A DNA stretch of 64,000 nucleotides, from assembly GCA_017562135.1 (NCBI GenBank), contig QEYB01001312.1, positions 2,189,681 to 2,253,680 of the forward strand, written 5' to 3'. Both the position numbers and the translations under genes were made by a program. The notes under the pieces are model-generated. The model was not told the origin of the DNA and made no database searches. It saw only the letters and a list, made by a program, of their open reading frames with translations. Each line of letters begins with the position of its first letter. The first letter of the stretch is position 1. Source of the stretch: Dipylidium caninum (Eukaryota; Platyhelminthes; Cestoda; Cyclophyllidea; Dipylidiidae). This document shows, piece by piece, positions 38,101 through 47,114 of the stretch.

Positions 38101-41100
38101 GGGATCGACGTGTGTGTGTTTTGCCCCTTTCCCCGCCCCTCCGCGCGCCTCCTCTCGCGTGCGAAACACTCGAGTCGCTGCAGAGAGTGCAAAAGAGTCC
38201 CAGCGGTCCTGCTTTCAAGCCACAGCCGGCCAAGCCACCGGGGGCTGCGCATGTGCGTCGATTGTGTCTCCTGCGGCACGACACGCACACTAATGGTACA
38301 CTTGCAGTGGGCGACAATACTTCTGTGGGTCTCTCGTGGGTTGCTCTTTACTCTAACGCTGCGACCGCAGACCGTTGCAATGAGACCCTAGAGGGGAAGT
38401 GAAATCTTGTTTCCCTGCTTCTCATGCCGAACAGCACCGCTTTGATTTATTGGGGTTTTAAAGCCGTATATTCATTCTTGTTTCATAAATTGGAAGGTGG
38501 TGGTTGTCCTCAATTGAGTTTACTTGCCATTGGGTGATTTATGGAGTTGGCATCCAGCCTGTAGGAAATATGCTGTAAATGGAGACTGATATGAAGGTAC
38601 GTGGACTAATATGATCTCATTCGTGTCGCCTTTTGGGTGTTAACGGAATGTCATTGTAAAGTAGGTGTCCGTTTGAGTGGACCTACGTCGGTTGCACCTC
38701 CGATCTCTCTCACGATGTTAAATTGATGTATTGCAGGGAAGATAGTAAAATGCTTAAAAAACTGAATCATTGTGCATGAAATCAATCGAACTTCGTAGTT
38801 CTCGCATGTGACTCAAGAAACTTTTCTGTCAAAACATACCATAGCAAGTTTTTAAATAGCGCAAAGTCTTAACATTTTCCAGTTCACCTTAGCGTATTAT
38901 TGAAGAGTAATTTGTTTCTCCCTGACAGTTGAATTTATCTCTCAATCTGGCCTCCAACGCTGATAGTTCTGCGGATCAGACAGTGGGAACGATCCGAGGC
39001 GAGGTGAGTGGCAGGTCGGGATCACCGATCTCAGGGGTCGTATCGCCTCCGCCGCCTCCACCACATCGTTCAGCGTCTATAATGACGCCTACCACTACGC
39101 AGTTCAGCCCGCCACAGTCGCCCACACCGATGCGACGCTTGCGCGCGATGACACATGGCTCCGCCACCGTCAGTTCAGACGCTGGAGTGTCTCCTCCGAG
39201 TTCGAGAGCACGAGGGGTTCACAATCCATTAGCGTCGGGAGTACCAGCCCCCCTAACACCTTCTTCGCCTCCCTCGGAAGAATCCTCTTCCACGATGCGG
39301 GGTGACACTTCAGACGCCGCCTCTGGCGCCACCGTTGCTGTACCCGGCCTCCTGCCGCACATGTCGCGCCTACTGGCCGATTGGGACAACATGTCTACTG
39401 ATAGCTGCGAGGAGCCATGGGATATCCGACACGGCAAGGTTATCTCCCAACTCACAAGTATGTTCAAGTCACCTGACCTTTCCTGACTCATTTACCAACA
39501 TCATTTTTGCGCCCCCATTAATTTGGTTTCATTTTTTATTTCAAATTTTGGATAATGAGGAGACTCATCCCTTGAGCATTTTTCTAGTGCTTGCCCACGT
39601 TGCGCTACCACTTCTGATAATACCACGATTTTTTGCCCCACTGGGGCTTTCACCTAGGTCCAGACGTTCCGTATCAATTTAAATTTCTTGTTTAATCAAT
39701 TATGTATCCATAGCACTCATTACCATGATCCTCGAAATATTCGCGTAGAATAACGCGCATAAAGTGGAAATTGCGTAAAATGTTTAGCTTATCATTTCGC
39801 TGTTTAATAGGATCTGTAAGCCTCCCTCTAAGGAGTAACGGCTAAATTTTATTAACTTGTGAATGTTGCTGTAATTAAAACCTTGACAGAAATTACGTTT
39901 CTGAGTTTAACTTGGCCTGGATAGAATAGTTTTCCATTACAAAATCTTTCTCTTATTTCCCTTGCTATCCACCGATAATGAAATTTATCTACCTAAAAGA
40001 ATGTGGTCTTGTATTCGTTAATGGGCATCGTTTGGATGATACGTGAAAGCACCGCCATTAACTGGCCCTCTCTGATGCCAGGCTCCCGTTTTATCGATCC
40101 TTCGGAGGTGCTCTCGGCCGTAGCCAATGGGAATCACAACGGAGCCTCCGGAGGCGGCGGTGGCGGCGGTAGCGGAGACGTCTCCAATGGCCACTCGGAG
40201 GGCCGCAGCGAGCTGGCGAGGACGACGGAAACGGAGGGTGTTGCTCTCATACCACCTTCTCTGGGTATCTCTCCGCCGATCTCTTGCGCCTCCCCGCTTG
40301 CTCGAAGTCCCTCCGATGTTAAGGCTCAAAATTGCTTGAAACCTCTCAATGAACAACCGTGAGCTCCTCCTTACAAAATTCCTTTTCTAAGGTGTTTGTA
40401 CGTGTATCAGCAAGATTTGTTTAAGAACATTAGTTAAACTCCTAGTACGATTTTACAGTCAGGCGTCTGATTGTGAAGTGCAAAGGGTGAAACCCATTGC
40501 GAGGCATTTATGAAAATTGCATAAGTTACCAGCGTTATAACAGTTTTCATCATAAGCTTGTAATCAGTAAGTCTGAAAAAGAGAAGTGCAAGCCTTGATT
40601 CACTCCCTCAGAGTAGTGTTAAATTTTAATGCCCATTTTAAGTACTAAAATGTTTAGCGCTTGCGTGTGAAGTGTATGTTCTACTCAAAATCCATGGCGG
40701 TTTTTCTTGCGTTTATCGATAAAAAAAGTCTTTTACACTTTAGGAAAATATAATAACACCCAGCGTAAAAACACTTTGTAAATCATTATTGACCCCAAGA
40801 AGGCGCATGAGGATTTGTTTGATTTATTGAATTAGACAAGCAACAATACGTATTGCCGGAGGAATGGGCCAGAATCGAACCTTCAAACCAATTTAAGTTG
40901 ATGCCCTCAACCGGATTAGATCTATTATGAATCTCTTGGGTGTACCTCTGGCTGAAGGGTCTATTCTCTTGCCTTAGAGATTGTATTTTCCTTGGAATTA
41001 TTGCCTCCTTCCACTTTAGGTGGTTCCATCCAAACCTCACGCGTGTTGCGGCAGAGAAACGGTTGCGCTCCGAGCCAGAGGGAAGTTTCTTAGTGCGTAA

Positions 41101-42108
41101 CAGTGAGACAATAAAGAACGAGTACTCTCTTACTGTCAAGTGAGCTTCTATACCCTTCCAGTTTCCTCACATTTTGTGTTGCTTTCCATCTCGAATATGA
41201 GTGAAAGACTTTAGTAGCGCAGAGGCGGGCAAATTTGGGCATTAATATGCCCCAGGGTATAATAATAGTGGATTTAAATAAATTTCCTTTTGTTATGTTT
41301 TACTTTACGTTTACGGGTTAACTGAGGAAACTGTATGCAGGTTACCTATTTTATATTAAATTCAGTGGAAAACATGTTTATCCTGAAATATAAATAGTAA
41401 ATTTAGGTGTTCTTAAAATAAATAACTATCAGTCACCATGGTATGGTCCCTCGCCGTTATTAGTGGATTTGGTACGTGTTAACAGCGGTGGGAGAGGCAT
41501 TTTGACAATAGCGGCTACGTATCTCAGGGAAATCTATGCGAACGAATAACGAGAACCTTATGCAAATATTTTGTTCTGAAGTTTTGTAAAGCAATATTGA
41601 CCTTGTTCGGCTGTTTTTTCCCAGACACCTGAATGATGGTCTTTAAGCGGCGCGATTCTAGTTCCATTAGTTATCCGCACTCAACTTTCTCACAATATCG
41701 ACAGATGTAGCTTTAGATAAAAAAAGGAGTTTGAACTTTAAACTTGTCCTCAGTTTGTGAATATTACTCGGAGAAGTATAAATACGCTTTTTAGCGTTTA
41801 TTTTTAAAGGGTAAAAAAAGTAACCATATTATTCATATACTGAGGAACCAGTAACGTGGGAGGTTTAGCAAATATATTCAATATTGCTAAAAATAACAAT
41901 GGCATGTACACAGTCTAATAGTTTTATCGCACACTGTAGGCACAACGGTTTCCTCCATATGCGTATCACTCGAGATGCACAAGGCCAATTTGTGCTGGGC
42001 GAGTACAGCCAGCCCTATCCGAGCATTCCTCACATGATTTCTCACTATGAGCAGACTCAGGTTCCGGTGAAAGGTGCTGATTCGGTCACCCTCTGCCATC
42101 CCCGCTGA
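22225..42108 (+). CDS. SHB: SHB/SHF-type SH2-domain adaptor protein, main form
   Basis: Join of 22225-23147, 28965-29245, 34343-34651, 35157-35545, 37127-37258, 38929-39457, 40082-40358, 41020-41139 and 41940-42108. Every junction has GT-AG ends and matching phase, giving about 1042 aa. Proteins of this family are cytoplasmic adaptors that link phosphotyrosine receptors to downstream signalling through one C-terminal SH2 domain and proline/tyrosine motifs. The SH2 domain is split between the last two exons (WFHPNLTR, FLVRNSE with the phosphotyrosine-binding Arg, EYSLTVK, LHMRI, KGADSVTL). The C-terminal position and these motifs point to SHB/SHD/SHE/SHF rather than other SH2 proteins. The rest is Ser/Pro-rich and disordered, with polyproline stretches that could bind SH3 domains. 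It is about twice the length of vertebrate SHB (509 aa). The symbol marks family only; the exact paralogue is not resolvable. Confidence 0.85.
23148..28964 (+). other. Intron of the SH2 adaptor, about 5.8 kb
   Basis: T-rich intron. It contains a 13-base G run at 25721-25733 and several unsupported short frames, the longest at 24659-25021 (120 codons) without splice context. A possible 20-nt micro-exon at 28232-28251 is described among the findings. Confidence 0.6.
25721..25733 (+). repeat. Poly-G run, 13 bases
   Basis: Uninterrupted run of 13 G inside an intron, followed by further short G runs. It is a mononucleotide repeat and its length may be affected by sequencing error. Confidence 0.9.
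28965..29245 (+). CDS. SH2 adaptor exon B
   Basis: Acceptor gataacag followed by A completes a phase-2 codon; donor a|gtaagtc leaves phase 1. The segment is Ser/Pro/His-rich (MASPPAGSASSTGHS onward) and looks disordered. The reading frame is open 5' of this point, so an earlier acceptor at 28888 (ttccgcag) is possible, but it needs phase 1 and therefore an extra upstream exon. Confidence 0.75.
29246..34342 (+). other. Intron of the SH2 adaptor, about 5.1 kb
   Basis: Mostly T-rich. The stretch 32350-32850 stands out as GC-rich with a G-quadruplex-like block, and a C run lies at 33243-33252. Cys-rich overlapping frames at 31485-31791 lack splice sites and family resemblance. Confidence 0.6.
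32747..32789 (+). repeat. GGGGC repeat with G-quadruplex potential
   Basis: Four near-perfect GGGGC units followed by GGGAGGGAGGG, giving at least six G-runs of three or more within about 43 bases. It lies in a GC-rich intronic island and would fold as a G-quadruplex on the coding strand. Confidence 0.8.
34343..34651 (+). CDS. SH2 adaptor exon C
   Basis: Acceptor ttctgtag then GT completes the phase-1 codon from the previous exon. Donor g|gtgggc leaves phase 1. The encoded segment is Ser/Pro/Cys-rich (SSSARSNSDV, VSPPPDYQRVF). An antisense frame over 34486-34710 is a shadow. The frame stays open to 34788, so a later donor is not excluded. Confidence 0.75.
35153..35162 (+). other. Recursive-splice-like junction CAG|GTAAGT
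   Basis: The acceptor of exon D is directly followed by a consensus donor. This matches the known ratchet-point consensus of recursive splicing, where a 3' site is followed at once by a 5' site. Whether it is used that way is not visible in sequence. Confidence 0.5.
35157..35545 (+). CDS. SH2 adaptor exon D, with YEEAWD motif
   Basis: Acceptor gctacag, then GT to complete phase 1; donor cgg|gtacga, phase 0. It encodes a basic stretch (PRASRRRKDL), then ATYEEAWDVKMSRRLG, which matches the Y-x-x-P-W-(E/D) adaptor motif of vertebrate SHB/SHF proteins, and then Ser/Pro-rich sequence. The exon begins with GTAAGT, itself a perfect donor, making the junction CAG|GTAAGT. Confidence 0.8.
35546..37126 (+). 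other. Intron of the SH2 adaptor, 1.6 kb
   Basis: T-rich with no supported gene. Overlapping frames at 36237-36766 are unsupported by splice signals. Confidence 0.6.
37127..37258 (+). CDS. SH2 adaptor exon E, with DYAYNRSWSMG motif
   Basis: Exon of 44 codons in phase 0 at both ends, between ttcaattgcag and gtgagt. It encodes VASPLVNLSISPNPRG and ends ADYDYAYNRSWSMGVQ, a second Y-x-x-x-W element comparable to the one in exon D. Confidence 0.85.
37259..38928 (+). other. Intron of the SH2 adaptor, 1.7 kb
   Basis: It contains a GC-rich island at about 38050-38400 with open frames in several registers on both strands. It could hide a cassette exon, but no clear acceptor-donor pair frames it. Confidence 0.5.
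38929..39457 (+). CDS. SH2 adaptor exon F, polyproline and CEEPWD motif
   Basis: Phase 0 acceptor (ccctgacag) and phase 1 donor (a|gtatgt). It encodes VVSPPPPPPHRSAS, a candidate SH3 ligand, then Ser/Pro-rich sequence, then DSCEEPWDIRHGKVISQL. This last block matches the family Y-x-x-P-W-E-x-(R/K) element in spacing and basic tail but has Cys (TGC) where Tyr would be. Confidence 0.8.
40082..40358 (+). CDS. SH2 adaptor exon G, polyglycine linker
   Basis: Acceptor gatgccag then GC to complete phase 1; donor cc|gtgagc leaves phase 2, as the SH2 exon requires. It encodes SRFIDPSEVLSAVANGNHNG, a run of seven glycines and a Ser/Pro-rich segment. It acts as a flexible linker before the SH2 domain. 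Confidence 0.75.
41020..41139 (+). CDS. SH2 adaptor exon H, N-terminal half of SH2 domain
   Basis: It encodes WFHPNLTRVAAEKRL, then GSFLVRNSETIKNEYSL. The W-F-H start and the FLVRNSE block with the invariant phosphotyrosine-binding Arg are diagnostic of SH2. Phase 2 at both ends. A minus-strand frame across 40786-41139 is a shadow. Confidence 0.95.
41940..42108 (+). CDS. SH2 adaptor exon I, C-terminal half of SH2 and stop
   Basis: Acceptor cacactgtag; one base completes the Lys codon. It encodes HNGFLHMRITRDAQGQFVLG, then YPSIPHMISHYEQTQ, VPVKGADSVTL and CHPR before TGA. The PIKGAE-like element VPVKGAD and the fact that the protein stops just after the domain are typical of the SHB group. 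Confidence 0.95.
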
Positions 42109-43625
42109 GGAGCGCACTCCCTGTCTTAGCCGTCAAAACAATTGTTATGCCTTTTCCATCCCGGTATAGTAACTGTGTCCCCTCATTCCACTCCACTTCG
42201 CCAAGATTCTAACTGAAACTGAGTGAACTTCTGTTACCATTACCACACCCTTTTCTACCATCTTCACGTCTCCTTCATACTCCTTTACTTGTCACTTCGT
42301 TTCTTACACACCTTGTAATCGTAGTATTGGATTATTTCTGCATTTTCCCACTTCGTACACATTGGAGAGGAAGAGGTGGCAGAGTGCACCACCATGTGTC
42401 CATTATTTTGCCAAACGCTCCTAGAGTCTGTATCTCTTCTATCCACGTCTCTGGCTGGATCTTGTTCTTGTCTTTTTCGCAGCGTTTGCGTTTGTAGGCG
42501 TGTTTCTATGCTAAGAATATACTGCGACACATATCCACGGAGTACCCGCACACTACACGTTTGCCTATCATTTTCATATCGAATTATCTATTACGAGTCC
42601 GGTAAGGCATTTGTTTTCAAAAAGGAGGCAAAACCTGTTATTGACGATTCAAGTTTACGCAAAAATGGGTCCACTACTACGAGTTGATAAGAGGAGTTTT
42701 TTACATACTGTAAACTGAGGAAGATCAAATAGGTTATTGGGATGGTAGCATCGAGGCATCGATGACAGCTTGAGCTAAATGGCTGATTCAATGTGGCCTT
42801 GGGGCTGGCAATCGGCGTCTAATAGAAAAATTAAAAGGTTTGACTTGGAGTGAGGTGGTGACCATGGTTATTGTGCGGTATTGGGTTAGTACGGGCCACT
42901 TACACTGAATTACGTGGTATCTTTTACATTAGTAATAAATGCGCTCTGCTCATGTTTTACTATTACAAGGCAAACTTGAGACGCTACGTTAATACAAATG
43001 AGCTCTATGTGAGAGACTAATTAGGTGAATATTTTGAATTGCCTTGGCCCTAAACTGAAGTTTCGGATGTGCTATGCATGGAATTCGCTGTTTAGCCTTT
43101 AGCATTGCCATGCTCTCCAACTCTCCTCGTGTGGAAATTGACAAAAAATTTCTCACTGAAACAATCGACCAGAGGTGACAAGGGTACTTGCATTTGCAAA
43201 TGCGTAAGATCCATAAATCTACTTAGGGCGCATGCGGGTCAGACAACCCGTTCAATTGTTAATAAAGATGGTTTTGCATTTGGTGGAGCGATACGAATTG
43301 GAGCCCACGACATCTTTGACCCAATATCAGGCGCCATAATTTCAAGTAACGGTCAGATTAAAACACGAAGACGCTGGTTACTGGATCAGAAAGGCTTGGC
43401 TAACGCTTATAGATGCTTCTTAAAATTAAGACTAGAGACCTACAAACAAAACCGGATCATATGGTCAATTTTCCTGAAATTTTGGGCTTTAAAAAATAAA
43501 AGAAATATTTAATAAGTTTGTTCTACCTTTAAATACCCATCCCTGTTCACATTGCCAGTGTGTTATAACCATTGAATGTTGGCGGACTGTCGGCAAATAG
43601 CAGATTAGTCGTGTGAATAGCCTCG
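42109..43625 (+). other. Spacer between SH2 adaptor and UBXN6 genes
   Basis: It probably holds the 3' UTR of the SH2-adaptor gene and the UBXN6 promoter. An AATAAA at 42934-42939 is a candidate polyadenylation signal. A plus-strand frame of 135 codons at 43105-43512 has no recognised motif and no clear start context, and I do not call it a gene. Confidence 0.45.
42934..42939 (+). terminator. Candidate polyadenylation signal AATAAA
   Basis: Consensus hexamer about 825 bases after the SH2-adaptor stop codon. Such hexamers occur by chance in AT-rich DNA, so support is weak. Confidence 0.2.
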
Positions 43626-46264
43626 ATGGGCAAGCTTGAGAAGTTCTTTCGTAGATTTTCCTCGGACAAATTCCCGAAGGATAGTTTAGGGCATCGTCTG
43701 AACGAGCCCCGGCCCAGAAGTACTACTAAAGAAACATCGCAGGGAATACCACGGACGCCTCGTGGACCGCCATCTGAGGAGACGACGAAAGCCGCCGATG
43801 CTGCCCTGCGGCGCATCGAAGCGAAACAAGTTAAAACAAGTAACTTCCAATACATCACAATAACATTTCGCAGAAACGCCCGTCCAACGAATGATAGACG
43901 CCGAGAATGCGCGTCTGAAGAAAGAAATGGCGGAGGCTGAAACACTGGCTGCTCAGTTTAACCAAAGCACAATTGTTACTGATACTGGAGGCGCAGTAAA
44001 AAGTAAGTTGTAACCATTTGGCTTTCTGATTATGTATCTCATGCCAAAAATTTTAAGATACAAGAGCTCATTCTTTGCAGACGTAACCTTCTCTTGCCCT
44101 CGACTACTCGGCGATGCTGTTCGGGGACCTTATTCTGAAATAGATTCCTTGATTGAAAGAACGCTAATTGAAGAATCAGTGCAGGATCCGGCGGCAGCGT
44201 ACACCCTACTTATTATTCGAAGCATCGAGTTTAGCCAGTATCCGGCTGGTTTCGATACAAGCAGTGAATCTGCTCCTAGTATTCAGACTTTTCGTGATAA
44301 AAGGAAACAAAATTTCATCACTATCATTCGCAATTTAATAGAAAACTATGAAAACGAGAGTTACCGTCGGCTAAGAATGGGGAACAAATTAATATCAGAT
44401 CTCCTAGAATTGAAGTTTGCAGACAAGTTCTTTGAAGTACGTAAAATGCTTGGTTTAGTAACTTCAACATATTGTGCTCTAGACATGTGGGTTTACTCAA
44501 ACTGAACAATCAAAGAATTCTGAGGAGGACACCTCGAAGGAGCGGTATTTGGTTTTCCCGTCGGTGCCGACTGAAGATCAGTTAAATCACATGAAATCCA
44601 TGCTTAATCTCCTTGAGTCAGGGGAACTGATTATACCGAAACTCAACCGCGACACAACCATCTTCCAGGTATGCCGTACACTGCTATGAATGTGAAAGGT
44701 CTTAAGTTGTTCCTTCCGCTTACTCGGTTGTGGACTGTCCAAACGTCTCGTTTTGTTGACTTGAGATTTTTCGTAAACTATGTGATTATTCATAAAACTC
44801 ATTGATAACCCTTACAGTGTTCGTAATCAAGTAGTATAATAAAACCAACTAATATAATACTTGGTAAGCTACTCGGAGAGTAATTCCATTAAGTACTAGA
44901 CTACTGAGTATTTTCGATATTTAGATACATCCGTATGTGAAAATCTTCACTGCTACGAAGTAGTCGAATATTTAAAAATGTTTTATTTTGTCCCTCTGGT
45001 ATCGTCTCGTTGCTTTTTCTGTGATTTTTAGAGGGGCTTTCTGGTCTTCCATAACCGGGAGTTGTTGCCTTTTTTGCTATTTTGGTTTAGTCTCTATGTG
45101 TCTTATTCGCGTTGGTTTTTTTTTCAGTTTTGTGATGGTTAAATGCATTCAAACTGGAATATTTATAGTGTGCGCCCCTCATTTTTTGTTAGCACCAAAG
45201 CAAAATATTGGAAATAGGAAATTGGCCATATGTTGTGGCCCCCCTAAGATTTGAGTAAACTATATGCTATATCCTTTTTAATTATTCAAATTTTAACACT
45301 AAATGACTTCGGTTTTCTTATTGGGTATGCTGAACATCCCAACTATAATATATGTAGCCTTATTTTTCATTCTATTGTCAGGTGAGTGGGAGAGGCGTGC
45401 GCGACTTATCGAAGGAGGAGCTGCCAGCCGAGTTCTTTCTTGTCTCTCGGGAAGACGTACGGAAGTGGAGAGAGGAGTACGAAATTATGGAAAAGGAAAA
45501 GGTCCTCCTTACTAAAGCAATGCGCGAACGCCTTAGTTCGCGCAACCGCCGTCTGTATCGCTATGCTCTTATTCGGATTCGTCTGCCCTCCAATGACATT
45601 CTGATTCAGGTGCGTGCATTTTCTCTGCTCCCTTCCTTTCACTAGAATAGTTTATGAGTCGGTCTACCTTAAACTTCTGAGACCATATAGCGTCTGGGTG
45701 ATCTGTTTGTTATTGGGAAATTGAGAATTGTCTGTTCCGCCAAATTAGGCTATCATGAATTAATCAACCTTAGTTTCCTTCGTGTCTATTATGGTCGGAT
45801 CTTAATAGTATTGCCTTGATTCCTGTGGCGACGGTGAGAAAGAACCACTCGACCTAACAATATGACGTATATCAATTGCCATCTGTGGAAGTAGTGTGGT
45901 GCGAAAGATCGCGACCACCGGCTTTTTGCAGGCATACGGATTTTTCTACAATTTTCAGGGCACATTTATGGCGACGGAGACGATAAGTGATGTCCGATGC
46001 TGGATAAGCAGCTGCCTGGTGGATCAGGGCATGGAATATAGCTTGTGGGCCCCGCCAGGCCAACTACCTGCGACGACGTTAAGCGGTGGCGGTCGACCCT
46101 TGACTGCGCGGGTTCTGCTAGACGATTTCGAACCCAGCGCGACCCTCGTAGATCTTGGCTTGGCGCCAAGTGCCATTCTCACCCTCGCTGTGAACCCAAA
46201 TGCTTACTCAGGTGTCATTCGGATCCTCCCGGAGCTGGAACAACAAATTGTCCCTCTGGAATAG
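43626..46264 (+). CDS. UBXN6: UBX domain protein 6 (p97/VCP cofactor)
   Basis: Join of 43626-43839, 43874-44002, 44081-44436, 44483-44668, 45382-45609 and 45959-46264, all phase-consistent, giving 472 aa (human UBXN6 is 441). UBXN6/UBXD1 is a cytoplasmic cofactor of the AAA ATPase p97/VCP in endolysosomal sorting and in clearing damaged lysosomes and mitochondria. The N-terminus MGKLEKFFRRFSSDKF matches the family opening, followed by a helical A-A-D-A-A-L-R-R-I-E p97-binding segment (about residues 54-66). A PUB domain follows in exons 3-4 (DPAAAYTLLIIRSIEF, NYENESYRRLRMGNK, ADKFFETCGF). Exon 5 gives the helical linker with AMRERLSSRNR and the start of the UBX fold (ALIRIRLPSNDILIQ). The UBX domain ends LGLAPSAILTLAV. 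It lacks the FPR loop of canonical UBX domains, as the human protein does. Nothing suggests it is broken. Confidence 0.93.
43840..43873 (+). other. 34-bp mini-intron in UBXN6
   Basis: Begins gtaactt, ends tttcgcag. Removing it restores the frame between AKQVKTK and TPVQRMIDAENAR. Reading through it shifts frame and loses homology. Confidence 0.85.
44437..44482 (+). other. 46-bp mini-intron in UBXN6 PUB region
   Basis: Begins gtacgt, ends gctctag. Splicing joins ADKFFE to TCGFTQTE, reproducing the F-F-E-x-x-G-F block of the PUB domain. Confidence 0.85.
45376..45387 (+). other. Recursive-splice-like junction CAG|GTGAGT in UBXN6
   Basis: UBXN6 exon 5 starts with GTGAGT immediately after its CAG acceptor, so the exon start is itself a consensus donor. 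The 713-bp intron before it is the longest in this gene. Confidence 0.5.
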
Positions 46265-46849
46265 CTTTTGTGATATATGCTCCTCTTGAATCGCGTTTGC
46301 AGTTTTGCTCTTCAACTTCGTTCCCTCCAATGGGAGTAGGTCTGGCTTACCTTTATTTTATCTTTACATTGACGAAAAGATTCATTATTTTGTCATACAC
46401 TTTTCGATTACAATGGTAGCCATTCTGTGAACAGCGTTTCGGGATAAGTTTCGACCATAAACCTATCCACATTAATTTAACCAATTTGTGCGTCCATGTG
46501 AGTTAGACGTCAAGAATTACCACAAAACTACGCCTATAACTGAGCAACCTGTTTTCGCGCATTCATTTCCCCGTTGATCGCGAGGCCTCTGCTGGGCTGT
46601 AAGTGTTATCGGAGCGTTTCCACCACCGGTAACAGAAAGATGGTTTAGATGGTCCTGCTCATGCTATCCATTTACTTATTTCCCAGCCTTTGATCAAACA
46701 GATAGTGGAGACCTCGGGCTGAACAGCCATTCGGTAGTTAAAGAGCAACACACGCTTTGTCATCCTTTTTTTAAGGAGTGATTATCTGTTAACTCAGAAT
46801 GGAAAAATGAGTTTTAGGCACCAGATAGATGCGTTCGCTTAGACAGGCG
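46265..46849. other. Tail-to-tail intergenic spacer
   Basis: Lies between the UBXN6 stop and the stop codon of the minus-strand gene. Strand composition changes here: T-rich plus strand before, A-rich plus strand after. No RNA gene or repeat is seen. Confidence 0.5.
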
Positions 46850-47114
46850 CTATTCCCATTTCCTGTGGGGCACAGGCAGTCGGGCAATATAGCGCTCCTG
46901 GTACTCAGTAGGCATCTTCAGTTGCTTTACGTAGGCTGCGTTTCTCTTCTCAATTTCGTGGCATTCACGGGCCGTCTTGCAAGGTGTCGGAGAGATGAGG
47001 AAGCCGTGATGATTTATCGGTAGCATCGATGATTCCCAGTATTCAGGGAGTAGGCAATGGGCAGATTTGGATCTTCGTGTGAAGGTATGTGGGGAACAAC
47101 CAGTGAGAGCACAC
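46850..47114 (-). CDS. Last coding exon of an unidentified minus-strand gene
   Basis: On the minus strand an excellent acceptor (ttctttcttttcatag) at 47115-47130 opens a frame of 88 codons ending in TAG at 46850-46852. It needs one base to complete a phase-2 codon. The C-terminus is clearly protein-like: ARECHEIEKRNAAYV, KQLKMPTEYQERYIARL and PVPHRKWE. I do not recognise the family. The charged, aromatic C-terminal style recalls small ciliary or microtubule-associated proteins, but that is a guess. The plus-strand frame across it at 46829-47023 is a shadow. Confidence 0.6.

Noticed and set aside
43105..43512. 135-codon frame just upstream of UBXN6
   Set aside because: No recognised motif, no splice context, and not needed by the UBXN6 model, which has its own family-typical start.
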